The notes: generated from the letters alone by a model not told the origin. 64,000 nt of DNA from Sphingomonas naphthae (GCF_028607085.1 NZ_CP117411.1:3486501-3550500), one strand, 5' to 3'. Shown: positions 1 to 8,089, counted from the stretch's first letter. Translations and numbers: made by a program.

Positions 1-1
1 G

Positions 2-436
2 GTGACCGCCGAGCCGCGCGGCCTCGCGATCGAGGCGCCGTTCGCCGCCGCGCTGGAGCAGAGCCACGATCTGATCCGCTGGACGATCGGCGATCAGGGC
101 TTCGCGATGCATCTGTCGGGCGAGGTGCCCGGCCGCATCGCCGCCGCGCTGGAAGGGCCGCTGGGCGAACGGCTGACCGGGGGCCGCGCGATCGATGGCT
201 GGGCGGTCCATGCCGGCGGGCGATCGATCCTCGACGCGGTCGAGCGCAGCCTCTCCTTGCCGGCCGAGGCGCTGGCCGCCTCGCGCGAGGTGCTGACGCG
301 CTATGGCAATATGTCGTCGGCGACCCTGATGTTCGTGCTGGAACGGATGCTGGACCGGCCGGTGCGCGACGGCATCGCCCTCGCCTTCGGCCCCGGTTTG
401 GCCGCCGAGGGTTTCCGTTTTCGGAGCGCAGTATGA
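2..436 (+). CDS. Type III polyketide synthase, C-terminal part (5' truncated by window edge)
   Basis: This is the C-terminal third or so of a chalcone/stilbene synthase-like type III polyketide synthase, which condenses acyl-CoA starters with malonyl-CoA into pyrones or resorcinols. The visible part carries two of the three family catalytic residues: His in WAVHAGG (about residue 70 of the visible part) and Asn in YGNMSSATLMFVL (about 103). The catalytic Cys would lie upstream of the window. The true start is off the left edge; the GTG at position 2 is only the first in-frame start-like codon. The stop overlaps the next gene's ATG (433), so the gene is translationally coupled to a methyltransferase and then a flavoprotein. 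Product chemistry cannot be read from this fragment. Confidence 0.9.
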   Translation: MTAEPRGLAIEAPFAAALEQSHDLIRWTIGDQGFAMHLSGEVPGRIAAALEGPLGERLTGGRAIDGWAVHAGGRSILDAVERSLSLPAEALAASREVLTRYGNMSSATLMFVLERMLDRPVRDGIALAFGPGLAAEGFRFRSAV

Positions 437-1116
437 GCCTGGCGGTGCGCGCCACCGCCGAGGAGCAGATGGACGATCCGGCGCTGCCGCCCGAAACCTA
501 TGCGGCGGTGCTGCGCGATCTGGCGCAGGTCAATCGGCTGACATGGGCGGCGCGGCCGACACTCGCCTTCCTCGATCGGGCGCTGGCGGGGCGGCGGCAT
601 GTCCGCCTGCTCGACGTGGGCTTCGGGCAGGGCGACATGCTGCGCGCCATCGCGCGCTGGGCGGGCAAGCGCGGGATCGCCTGCGAACTGGTCGGCGTCG
701 ATCTCAACCCCGGATCGCGCGCCGTGGCCGAGGCGGCGACCCCGGCGACCATGCCGATCCGCTACGTCACCGGTGACTATCGCGACCAGCCGGGCTTCGA
801 TGTCGTCGTCTCCAGCCTCGTCGCGCATCACATGAGCGCCGCCGAGCTGACCGACTTCCTTGCCTTCATGGAGCGCGAGGCGCGGGTCGGCTGGATGGTC
901 AACGACGTGCATCGGCTGTGGTTCGCGCACATGGGTTTCCCGCTGCTGGCGACGGCGATGCGCTGGCACCCGATCGTCCGCGCCGACGGGCGCCTCTCGA
1001 TCGCGCGCGGCTATCGCGCCGCCGAATGGGCGCCGCTGCTGGCCGACGCCGGCGTGACCGAGGCGCAGGTCGTCCGCCGCTTTCCGTTTCGCTTGTGCGT
1101 CGAACGCCGCCGCTGA
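433..1116 (+). CDS. Class I SAM-dependent methyltransferase (polyketide operon)
   Basis: The 227-residue protein has a class I methyltransferase Rossmann core. The SAM-binding motif I is LLDVGFGQGDML (about residues 59-70), followed by an acidic strand end (ELVGVDLNPGSR), and GDYRD and VVVSSLVAHHM further on match later motifs. The ATG overlaps the stop of the type III polyketide synthase (ATGA), and the gene overlaps the following flavoprotein gene. This arrangement suggests O- or C-methylation of the polyketide product, as in bacterial phenolic-lipid operons that pair a type III synthase with a methyltransferase and a flavin hydroxylase. The specific substrate is inference. Confidence 0.85.
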   Translation: MSLAVRATAEEQMDDPALPPETYAAVLRDLAQVNRLTWAARPTLAFLDRALAGRRHVRLLDVGFGQGDMLRAIARWAGKRGIACELVGVDLNPGSRAVAEAATPATMPIRYVTGDYRDQPGFDVVVSSLVAHHMSAAELTDFLAFMEREARVGWMVNDVHRLWFAHMGFPLLATAMRWHPIVRADGRLSIARGYRAAEWAPLLADAGVTEAQVVRRFPFRLCVERRR

Positions 1117-2159
1117 TCGCCGGCGGCGGGCCGGCGGGCACCGCCGCCGCGATCACCCTGGCGATGGGCGGGCAGACCTCGCTGGTGATCGAGCGCAGCA
1201 ATGGCCCGCACGATCTGGTCTGCGGCGCCTTTCTCGGCTGGGACGCGCTCGCCCGGCTGGAGCGGCTGGGGATCGACGTCGCCGCGCTCGGTGCCACGCG
1301 GATCGATCGGGTGCGGCTGATCGCGGGCGGGCGCATCGCCGAGGCGCGCCTGCCCCACCCCGCCGCCGGCCTGTCGCGCGCCCGGCTCGACGAGGCGCTG
1401 CGCGCGCATGCGGTCACGCTGGGTGTCGAGGTGCGGCGCGGCACCGCCATCCGCCGGATCGAGGGCCGCACCCTCCACCTCGCCGAGGGCGATCCGATCG
1501 AGAGTGACAGCCTGTTCCTCGCCACCGGCAAGCATGATCTGCGGGGGCAAACCCGCCCCCACGCACCGCACCCCAGCGTCGGCCTGCGCCGCGCGCTCCA
1601 CGGCGGGGCGGGGCTGGAGGGGGTGATCGAACTGCATCTGCTGCGCGGCGGCTATGCCGGGCTGCTGTTGCAGGAAGACGGGCGCGCCAACCTCTGCCTG
1701 TCGATCGATCCGGCCCGGCTGGCGACGGCGGGCGGGATCGACGGGCTGGTGGCGGCGCTGGCCGGGGAGGCGCCGCAGCTCGCCGCGCGGCTGGCCGGGG
1801 GTGGAGGCCCGTGGGTGTCGATCGCCGGCGTGCCCTACGGCTGGCGCGGCGCCGACACCCGCCCCGGCCTGTTCCGGCTGGGCGATCAGGCGGCGGTGAT
1901 CGCGTCGCTGGCGGGCGACGGTATCGCCATCGCCCTGGCCAGCGGAGAATCGGCGGCACAAGCGTGGCAGTCGGGCGGCGCCGGGGCCGCGCCCGGCTGG
2001 CAGCGCGCCTTCGCCGCCCGCGCCCGCCGCCCGATCGCGCTGGCCGAGGGGCTGCGTCACCTCGCCGAGCGGCCCGCCATCGCCGCCCCGCTCGTTCGCC
2101 TGATCGCCGCCGCCCCCGCGCTCGCCGGCCTCTTCGCGCGCGCCACGCGGATCGGCTGA
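1095..2159 (+). CDS. FAD-dependent oxidoreductase (polyketide operon)
   Basis: This flavoprotein of about 354 residues starts with the dinucleotide-binding motif AGGGPAGTAAAITLA right after a GTG start at 1095, which lies 22 bp inside the methyltransferase gene. A second FAD contact, RLGDQAAVIASLAGDGIAIAL, occurs near residues 255-275, as in geranylgeranyl-reductase and aromatic-hydroxylase type flavoproteins. An ATG at 918 in the same frame is possible, but the extension would only be a shadow of the methyltransferase gene. As third gene of the unit it is the likely oxidative tailoring enzyme, for example ring hydroxylation to a quinone or quinol. The reaction is inferred from context. Confidence 0.85.
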   Translation: MRRTPPLIAGGGPAGTAAAITLAMGGQTSLVIERSNGPHDLVCGAFLGWDALARLERLGIDVAALGATRIDRVRLIAGGRIAEARLPHPAAGLSRARLDEALRAHAVTLGVEVRRGTAIRRIEGRTLHLAEGDPIESDSLFLATGKHDLRGQTRPHAPHPSVGLRRALHGGAGLEGVIELHLLRGGYAGLLLQEDGRANLCLSIDPARLATAGGIDGLVAALAGEAPQLAARLAGGGGPWVSIAGVPYGWRGADTRPGLFRLGDQAAVIASLAGDGIAIALASGESAAQAWQSGGAGAAPGWQRAFAARARRPIALAEGLRHLAERPAIAAPLVRLIAAAPALAGLFARATRIG

Positions 2160-2201
2160 GCGCCCATTGACCCGGCCGTGCCGGACACCCACATTCCCCT
2201 G

Positions 2202-2600
2202 ATGGCGAAGATGGACCTCCCCGAAACCGAGTGGCGCGAGCGGCTCGACCCCGAACAGTTTCACGTGCTGCGCGAAGCGGGCACGGAGCGCGCCTTCACC
2301 GGCCGCTATTGGGACAATCACGACGACGGCACCTATCGCTGCGCCGGCTGCGGTGCGGTGCTGTTCGACAGCGCGACCAAATATGATTCGGGTTCGGGCT
2401 GGCCGAGCTTCACCCACCCTTTCGCGGCCGATGCGGTGACCGAGCATGTCGATACGACGCACGGGATGCGCCGCGTCGAGGTGCGCTGCGCCACCTGCGA
2501 CGGGCATCTCGGCCATGTCTTTCCCGATGGGCCGGGGCCGGAGGGGCTGCGCTATTGCATGAACAGCGCCTCGCTGGACTTCGACAAGCGCGCGAACTGA
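2202..2600 (+). CDS. msrB: Peptide-methionine (R)-S-oxide reductase
   Basis: MsrB reduces the R-epimer of methionine sulfoxide in oxidised proteins. The protein of about 132 residues shows the whole SelR domain: two structural zinc CxxC pairs (CAGC and CATC), the [10 protein letters not shown] signature, GHVFPDGP, and the catalytic Cys in RYCMNS near the C terminus. I prefer the ATG at 2202 ([11 protein letters not shown]); a GTG at 2178 would add eight residues. It stands alone, 42 bp after the polyketide operon, and is followed by a palindromic repeat. Confidence 0.95.
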   Translation: MAKMDLPETEWRERLDPEQFHVLREAGTERAFTGRYWDNHDDGTYRCAGCGAVLFDSATKYDSGSGWPSFTHPFAADAVTEHVDTTHGMRRVEVRCATCDGHLGHVFPDGPGPEGLRYCMNSASLDFDKRAN

Positions 2601-2616
2601 TACTGCCTAACCTCCC

Positions 2617-2737
2617 CGTTCATCCCGAGCGCAGTCGAGGGACTAGCCGACCGAGCGGAGCCGAGATCGTGTCTGCCATCCACATCTCGGCTTCGCTCGA
2701 TGCTGACCAGTCCCTCGACTTCGCTCGGGATGAACGG
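2617..2737. repeat. Intergenic palindromic repeat, family A
   Basis: The two arms read GTTCATCCCGAGCGCAGTCG and, inverted, GACTTCGCTCGGGATGAACG, around a centre that is itself partly palindromic. Other copies or variants of the same arm lie near 10763, 24311, 31450, 35850, 43881, 53938 and 55265. It sits between msrB and the penicillin-binding protein gene. A REP-like structure or transcription end point is likely. Confidence 0.8.
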
Positions 2738-2834
2738 ATTGGGATGAGGTCATATACATTGCCCCTCCCCGCCACCATTCGTCGAGCGCGGCTTGTGAGG
2801 TGGCGCGGGAACAGGTAACGGGCGGGAGCAACCG

Positions 2835-5012
2835 ATGGCCGCTCCCCCAAAAAAGCCCGCGCGGCGCCAGCCGCCCGCCCCCGCACCCAAGCCGCGCAGA
2901 CGCTGGATGACCCTCCTCAAGATTGCCGGCTTCGCGATCCTCGGCGCGTTCATCGCGCTGGCCATCGCCGTCGGCGTGACGATGGCGTCGCTGCCCGGCT
3001 TCAACGAGCTGAAATCCAGCCCCAACGGCCAGATGGTGCGCGTGCGCGCCGCCGATGGCTCCGTGCTGGTGGCGCTCGGCCCCAGCTATGGCGAGTGGCT
3101 GCCTTATGGCGCCATCCCGAAGAACATGGTCGACGCGATGGTCGCGGTGGAGGACCGACGCTATTACATGCACCCCGGCATCGACCCGATCGGCATGGCG
3201 CGCGGCACGTATCGCGCCTTCATCAATCGCGGGCAGGGGCGGCGGATCGAGGGTGCCTCGACCATCACCCAGCAGCTGGCGCGCAACATCTTCCTGACGA
3301 GCGCCTATGATTTCGGCCGCAAGGCGCGCGAGATCCTGCTGGCGCTGGCGATGGAGCGCAAGTTCACCAAGCAGCAGATCCTGGAGCTGTATCTCAACCG
3401 CGTCTATTTCGGCGGCGGCTCCTACGGCATCGACGGGGCCAGCCGGAAATTCTTCGGCCATAGCGCCAGCGAGCTGAGCCTCGCCGAATCGGCGATCATC
3501 GCGGGGCTGGTGAAGGCGCCGTCGCATTATTCGCCCACCGCCGACGCGCAGGCCGCGATCGGGCGCGCCGGCGTGGTGCTGGGGCTGATGGTCGAGACGG
3601 GCTACATCTCCCCCTCGCAGGCCGCCGCCGCCGATCCGGCCGACGTGCGCCTGGCCCCCGCCACCGCGCAGAACAGCGTGCGCTATTTCACCGACTGGGC
3701 GCTGGCGCAGCTCGACGCGCTGGTGGACGAACGCTCGGCGCCGATCGACGTGTGGACCACGCTCGACACCGGCATGCAGCGCGCCGCCGACGCCGCGATC
3801 CGGGGCAATACCCCCGATGGCGCGCAGGGTGCGCTGGTCGCGCTCGACCGCGACGGCGGGGTCAAGGCGATGGTCGGCGGCAAGGATTATGTCAGCTCGA
3901 TCTACAATCGCGCGACACAGGCCGTCCGCCAGCCGGGTTCGGCCTTCAAGCTGTTCGTCTATCTGACCGCGCTGGAAAACGGCATGAAGCCGTCCGACGG
4001 CGTGGTCGATCAGCCCGTCACGATCGGCGGCTGGAGCCCGCGCAACAGTTCGGGGCGCTTCTCGGGCCAGATGGACCTGCGCACCGCCTTCGCTTTCTCG
4101 ATCAACACGGTCGCGGCGCAGATCGGGCAGAAGGTCGGCTTCCAGGCGGTGGCGGACATGGCGCGCCGCTTCGGCATCAGCACGCCGATCAACGTCCACC
4201 CCTCGATGGTGCTGGGCTCGTCCGACGTGCGGCTGATCGACATGACGCGCGCCTTCGCCAGCGTGGCCGCGCGCGGCGTCGCGGTCGAGCCCTATGGCAT
4301 CCTGAAGGTCACGACGCCCGACGGCGTGATCCTGTACGAGCATCAGGCGGACAACAGCCGCGTTCTCGTGGCGCCCTATGTGGCCGACGAGATGACCGAC
4401 CTGCTCCAGACCGCCGTCAACACCGGCACCGGCCGCGCGGCGCAGATCGGCCGCCCGGTCGCGGGCAAGACCGGCACGACCACCGCCAACAAGGACGGCT
4501 GGTTCCTCGGCTTCTCCAGCGGCATCACGACCGGCGTGTGGATGGGCCGCGACGACGCGCGCGCCATCCCCGGCCTGCAGGGCGGCCGCGCCCCGGCGCA
4601 GGCCTTCGCGGCCTTCATGGGCCCGGCGACGAGCAAACGCCCGGTCGAGAATTTCCAGACCGAAGTGGTGCTGCCCGACTGGCAGCTCGAGCCCGACGCG
4701 GAAGCCTATTATGGCGATCCGGGCAGCGAGGGCAGCGGCGGCGGCGATTATGCCAGCGACCCGATCGGCGGGCTGATCGATGGCCAGGGCAATCCCGCGG
4801 GGCCGCCACAGGGGCAGGGCTATCCCGATGGCCCGCCGATCGCCCCGCCACCCCCGCAGGGCCAGCCGCGCGACCCGCAGGGCCGCGATCCCCAGGGCCG
4901 GGACTATGGCCGCGACTTCCAGCGCGACCAGGACGGCGCCCGCGGCCAACCCCAACCGCTCGACCAGCGCTGGCTGGACGGCGTGCTGGGCCGCGACGGG
5001 CCGCGCCGCTAG
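2835..5012 (+). CDS. Class A penicillin-binding protein (transglycosylase/transpeptidase, PBP1A family)
   Basis: This bifunctional peptidoglycan synthase has 725 residues. A basic Pro-rich cytoplasmic tail (1-24) precedes one membrane anchor (about 28-52). The GT51 glycosyltransferase follows with EDRRYYMHPGID, GASTITQQLARN, RKAREILLALAMERK and ILELYLNRVYFG. The transpeptidase has the nucleophile motif PGSAFKLF (SxxK), SIN (SxN) and KTGTT. The tail after about residue 620 is Gly/Pro/Gln/Arg-rich low complexity. The protein acts on the outer face of the inner membrane. It has its own transcription unit and is followed by repeat family B. Paralogue naming (1A versus 1C) is uncertain, but the SxN and KTG spacing fits the 1A group. 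Confidence 0.93.
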   Translation: MAAPPKKPARRQPPAPAPKPRRRWMTLLKIAGFAILGAFIALAIAVGVTMASLPGFNELKSSPNGQMVRVRAADGSVLVALGPSYGEWLPYGAIPKNMVDAMVAVEDRRYYMHPGIDPIGMARGTYRAFINRGQGRRIEGASTITQQLARNIFLTSAYDFGRKAREILLALAMERKFTKQQILELYLNRVYFGGGSYGIDGASRKFFGHSASELSLAESAIIAGLVKAPSHYSPTADAQAAIGRAGVVLGLMVETGYISPSQAAAADPADVRLAPATAQNSVRYFTDWALAQLDALVDERSAPIDVWTTLDTGMQRAADAAIRGNTPDGAQGALVALDRDGGVKAMVGGKDYVSSIYNRATQAVRQPGSAFKLFVYLTALENGMKPSDGVVDQPVTIGGWSPRNSSGRFSGQMDLRTAFAFSINTVAAQIGQKVGFQAVADMARRFGISTPINVHPSMVLGSSDVRLIDMTRAFASVAARGVAVEPYGILKVTTPDGVILYEHQADNSRVLVAPYVADEMTDLLQTAVNTGTGRAAQIGRPVAGKTGTTTANKDGWFLGFSSGITTGVWMGRDDARAIPGLQGGRAPAQAFAAFMGPATSKRPVENFQTEVVLPDWQLEPDAEAYYGDPGSEGSGGGDYASDPIGGLIDGQGNPAGPPQGQGYPDGPPIAPPPPQGQPRDPQGRDPQGRDYGRDFQRDQDGARGQPQPLDQRWLDGVLGRDGPRR

Positions 5013-5100
5013 AGCGCGGGCGCCGAAGTTCACGAAGTTCGCACCCTACCGGATGGTTTTAGGTGAGGCCGTAGATACGATGCCCTCTCCCACATCCGCC

Positions 5101-5169
5101 ACGTGCTCCGGCGAAGGCCGGAGCCCAGGGTTACAAAGCGCACCGCCTGCCGCCTTCGCCGGAGCACGA
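5101..5169. repeat. Intergenic palindromic repeat, family B
   Basis: The left arm TGCTCCGGCGAAGGCCGGAG and right arm GCCTTCGCCGGAGCACG are imperfect inverted repeats. The element lies between the convergent penicillin-binding protein and thpR genes, where it may end both transcripts. Related elements lie at 5877, 39419 and 42287. Confidence 0.75.
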
Positions 5170-5196
5170 TGCGGCGTGACACCGAACGCAACCGCC

Positions 5197-5748
5197 TCAC
5201 CCATCCGCCGTCACCAACGGCCACCGCCCCAGCACATCATGGCGCTGGTGGCCGATATGGCTGTGGATCAGCACCAGCTCGCGCGCCTGCCAGCTGATCG
5301 GCAGGATCGGATCGCGCACCGCGCGCTCTTCGGGCCGCAGAGTGCCGCGCCCGTGATAGGCCAGCGTGATATGCGGCCGGACATCGCGAGGGTCGGGGAA
5401 GGGGACACCCTCGCGGCCGAGGGCGCGGCCCAGGCCGCGTTGCAGCCGCTCCACCCCGGCAATCGGCTCGCTCGCGTTCAACAGTACGGACTGCCGCCCG
5501 CTGACGAGCTGGTCGAAGACCAGACGGCACGCCCCGAACGCGGCGCGGCCGAGACTGTGCAGCAGCATGGCCACGAAGCGCGGACAAAGGCCGGCGAAAT
5601 CGCCGATCAGGCCCAATGTGACATGCCAATGTTCGGCCCGCACCGCCCGGCCGGCAACGCGATGGTCGGCGACGAGCCGCCCGATCGCGGCCGCCTCGCC
5701 CGTGCCGGGACGCAACGCCAGAAACAGCCGATCGCACCGATGATCCAT
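5197..5748 (-). CDS. thpR: 2'-5' RNA ligase-like RNA 2',3'-cyclic phosphodiesterase
   Basis: This is a 2H phosphoesterase of 183 residues, a usual length for the ThpR/LigT family, which hydrolyses RNA 2',3'-cyclic phosphates to 2'-phosphates and can act as a 2'-5' RNA ligase in vitro. The two catalytic HxT motifs are visible: HVTL (about residue 42) and HITL (about 126). The start at 5748 follows a GAGAGAGG ribosome site. A perfect GAAC-N7-GAAC sequence lies 36-50 bp upstream of the start, which suggests LexA/SOS control (see findings). The cellular RNA target is unknown. Confidence 0.9.
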   Translation of the reverse strand: MDHRCDRLFLALRPGTGEAAAIGRLVADHRVAGRAVRAEHWHVTLGLIGDFAGLCPRFVAMLLHSLGRAAFGACRLVFDQLVSGRQSVLLNASEPIAGVERLQRGLGRALGREGVPFPDPRDVRPHITLAYHGRGTLRPEERAVRDPILPISWQARELVLIHSHIGHQRHDVLGRWPLVTADG

Positions 5749-5783
5749 CGCCGATCCTCTCTCGTGAGTTCGGTTGGCATATA

Positions 5784-5798
5784 GAACATATGATGAAC
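5784..5798 (-). promoter_or_regulatory. LexA-type SOS box upstream of thpR
   Basis: Plus strand GAACATATGATGAAC, minus strand GTTCATCATATGTTC: exactly the alphaproteobacterial LexA consensus GTTC-N7-GTTC. It ends 36 bp before the thpR start codon, an expected promoter-overlapping position. The nearest other gene (VOC protein, minus strand) ends at 5928, so thpR is the only candidate target. Confidence 0.65.
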
Positions 5799-5876
5799 AA
5801 ATGCAAGGTCGTTGCGCGGCCGGCAGGCGTCGGGCCCGCGGTGATGTGCACGGCCACGTCCGGCGCGCTCCGTAAC

Positions 5877-5906
5877 CCGGGGTTCCGGCTTTCGCCGGAG
5901 CACGGT
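5877..5906. repeat. Half copy of palindromic repeat family B
   Basis: The stretch around GGTTCCGGCTTTCGCCGGAG matches one arm of the family B element at 5101. The second arm is not evident. It lies downstream of the VOC gene. Confidence 0.55.
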
Positions 5907-5927
5907 CAGCGGGGACGCGCCCGGGCC

Positions 5928-6326
5928 TCAGCCATATTGCACCAGATCCCAGCGGTTGCCGTAGAGATCCTCGAACACGGCGACGGTGCCATAGGGCATG
6001 ACGGCGGGTTCGCAGACGAAGCGGATGCCGGCGGCCACCATCGCCGCATGATCGCGCGCCAGATCGTCGGTGGCGAGGAACAGGAAGACGCGGCCGCCCG
6101 CCTGATCGCCGATGAAGCGCGCCTGTTCGGGCGTGGCGGCGCGGGCGAGGAGGAGCGTCGTGGCGCCGTCGGGCGCGCCGGGCGGCGCGACGACCACCCA
6201 GCGCTTGTCCTGCGCCGGCTGGTAGCTGTCCTCGACGAGGGTGAAGCCCAGCGTGCCGACGTAGAAGGCGATCGCCTCGTCATAATCGCGCACGACCAGG
6301 GCGACATGCGCGAGCGACTGGATCAC
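5928..6326 (-). CDS. VOC superfamily (glyoxalase/bleomycin-resistance fold) protein
   Basis: The 132-residue protein begins IQSLAHVALVVRDYDEAIAFY and ends with VAVFEDLYGNRWDLVQYG, the N- and C-terminal signatures of a two-module vicinal oxygen chelate domain. Metal ligand candidates are His near residue 7 and Glu in FEDLYGN near the end. The start is taken as GTG at 6326 because upstream in-frame residues are Pro/Arg-rich and do not fit the family. The substrate is not predictable. It is probably transcribed alone on the minus strand, upstream of thpR. Confidence 0.8.
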   Translation of the reverse strand: MIQSLAHVALVVRDYDEAIAFYVGTLGFTLVEDSYQPAQDKRWVVVAPPGAPDGATTLLLARAATPEQARFIGDQAGGRVFLFLATDDLARDHAAMVAAGIRFVCEPAVMPYGTVAVFEDLYGNRWDLVQYG

Positions 6327-6381
6327 CCCGCGCGCCCCGCGCGCCGATCGATCATCGCGGCGCGGCCGGGGCGGGAGTCGC

Positions 6382-6573
6382 TCAGGGGCATTTGGTGAAC
6401 TTGCCCTTGTTGGGGCCGGCGGCGACACGGCACTTGCCGTCCTTGCCCTTCACCACGGCGGCGGCGGGCGGGCATTTCACGAACTTGCCCTTGGCATCCT
6501 TGCACGGCGGCGCGGCGAAAACCGGCGAAGCGACGAGCGCGGCGAGGGCGAGCGCGACGGGGAGACGGGGCAT
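6382..6573 (-). CDS. Small secreted Cys/Lys-rich protein
   Basis: The precursor has 63 residues and a clear signal peptide (MPRLPVALALAALVASPVFA, cleavage expected after AFA-A). The mature part is only about 43 residues and contains two copies of a short unit, KGKFVKCP and KGKFTKCP, each preceded by another Cys, giving four Cys that could form two disulfides. The ATG at 6573 has a GGAG site about 10 bp upstream; a GTG at 6582 is less likely. I do not recognise a named family. It is probably periplasmic. Confidence 0.7.
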   Translation of the reverse strand: MPRLPVALALAALVASPVFAAPPCKDAKGKFVKCPPAAAVVKGKDGKCRVAAGPNKGKFTKCP

Positions 6574-6668
6574 GAGGATCACTCCGATTTAATTAGGACA
6601 GTTCTGCTAGCCGTGATGACCAACCGCTTTTTCCAAAAAAATCATTATATCGTCAGAATTTGTCTTAT

Positions 6669-7640
6669 TTAAATGAGATGCTCAGGCGCTTCTCGGATAA
6701 TTGATAAAGACGTGACAGACATCAGCCTCGGAATTTCATCATTTGTACGCTCTACGAGCCCCCGAGCCCGAACAGTAGCACCTAATAAATTTCTAGGACT
6801 AATATCAACTGTTCGATATGCACATCTCACGTCTCGAACCTGCTCATCTGCTATTCCTCGCAAATCGAATCTGCGAGAATCCAAATCAATTTCTCGGACC
6901 TGTCCGATAAATTCGATTTCCTCTCCTCTTATAACTGGCCTATCCAGGCTTTGCCGTATTGCCTTGCGATGCTCATTAGTTAGTTCTGCCGGTGCGCCTT
7001 CCGTTCCCGATACCGATACAGCATCTATACCCCTGCGTCCTGTAGGCGATATTCTTTGAACCGCAACTAATGCCGCATCGCGTATTTTTGGATCAACAAT
7101 AATCTCCGAAACTTCTTCTAAGGAAACTTTATCAGAGTCATGTTCTATAGTATGCGCCACGTCGTCTATAATTTTTAGAGCACGACGTGTTGAGTCAAAA
7201 AGGGTGTCAATCTCTCCAAGGACAGGATATTTATTGCTGTCTATCTGCGCTTTTAATCCGAAATATAGGCTACCTCGCGCTATCCCACTTAGGCCGAGAT
7301 CGACAGATTTAGGTGTGACTCTCCCATCCGCCCAAACACCAAGTATCGCTTTTGTTAAACCCGTGACTTGAGATGTCACATTACTAAATATAGATGTAAC
7401 AAGTTGCAAATTAGGATCACCATCAAAGGCTACGCCCTCAACTCGTAAAACCAAATCTGACTTATCTCTTACTTCAGCAAGCCTGAGATCACGGTCGTAT
7501 AAATCGTCCAACATCTTATAATATGATTCGAGCGCAACGCCCATTGTACCATCATTATCCAATGAACGGGCGCGTATATTTGCAATCTGATCAATGATCA
7601 GGCGAACTTGCAATCGCACCTGATCGGCCCACACCGTCAT
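6669..7640 (-). CDS. Unknown protein, partner of DUF6932-like gene in AT-rich island
   Basis: The 323-residue protein matches no family I recognise. Roughly residues 1-200 look helical, with heptad-like Leu/Ile spacing (VRLIIDQIANIRARSL; LEEVSEIIVDPKIRDAALVAV). The last 90 residues look like a small beta domain (EEIEFIGQVREIDLDSRRFDL; LLGATVRARGLVERT). The start overlaps the stop of the DUF6932-like gene by 4 bp (ATGA), so the pair is co-translated. Codons are rich in A/T at third positions, quite unlike neighbours on both sides, which suggests horizontal acquisition. A role as effector or regulator of the upstream nucleotidyltransferase-like protein is inference. Confidence 0.8.
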   Translation of the reverse strand: MTVWADQVRLQVRLIIDQIANIRARSLDNDGTMGVALESYYKMLDDLYDRDLRLAEVRDKSDLVLRVEGVAFDGDPNLQLVTSIFSNVTSQVTGLTKAILGVWADGRVTPKSVDLGLSGIARGSLYFGLKAQIDSNKYPVLGEIDTLFDSTRRALKIIDDVAHTIEHDSDKVSLEEVSEIIVDPKIRDAALVAVQRISPTGRRGIDAVSVSGTEGAPAELTNEHRKAIRQSLDRPVIRGEEIEFIGQVREIDLDSRRFDLRGIADEQVRDVRCAYRTVDISPRNLLGATVRARGLVERTNDEIPRLMSVTSLSIIREAPEHLI

Positions 7641-8089
7641 CGTGCCACCTTCAAAATACCTTTGCGGACTGTTGGTGCAATGCCGCGGCGAAGTGCTTCC
7701 TCAATCCTAACATACTGAAAAAATGCAGAGAAATCACTTCCCAGACCAATCGCAAATGGATAAAAATCGACTGAAAATGTTAATTTTGCAAATTCGTGCT
7801 GCTCTGCCCAAACTGCAAACCATTGCTTTTGCTGTTCAGTTGAGCAGCTAGTAACATCCACGATCACGTCGACATCGTTAGGCAGCGGCTTGTCCGTGAC
7901 GTAACTACCGTCAATCAGGAATGCGGCCGGCCTAGGGAAAGCTGCTGCCCAATCCAAAAATCGCTGAAGCCTTGCCCATATGGCGCTCCGATGCTCATTC
8001 GAACATAGAAAAGCCTGTGCCTCAAGGAATGTGCAGTCGTGCACACCTTCAGGCAGCAAGCCGTGTTGATTGAATTGCGGAATTGCCAT
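7637..8089 (-). CDS. DUF6932-like putative nucleotidyltransferase
   Basis: This protein of about 150 residues begins MAIPQFNQHGLLPEGVHDC, the opening typical of DUF6932 proteins. Its centre, IDGSYVTDKPLPNDVDVIVDV, has the GS-x(n)-DxD form of the polymerase-beta-type nucleotidyltransferase fold, and a later Asp (FSVDFYPF) could be the third acidic ligand. I prefer the ATG at 8089; a GTG at 8110 is possible. It overlaps the next gene by 4 bp and has A/T-rich codon use. Minimal nucleotidyltransferases with an unrelated partner often form toxin-antitoxin or defence modules; that role is inferred. Family assignment is from memory of the N-terminal signature. Confidence 0.75.
   Translation of the reverse strand: MAIPQFNQHGLLPEGVHDCTFLEAQAFLCSNEHRSAIWARLQRFLDWAAAFPRPAAFLIDGSYVTDKPLPNDVDVIVDVTSCSTEQQKQWFAVWAEQHEFAKLTFSVDFYPFAIGLGSDFSAFFQYVRIEEALRRGIAPTVRKGILKVAR

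Noticed and set aside
2643-5033. A 796-codon minus-strand frame opposite the penicillin-binding protein
   Set aside because: The plus-strand gene has all catalytic motifs; the opposite frame shows none and is Arg/Ala/Gly low complexity.
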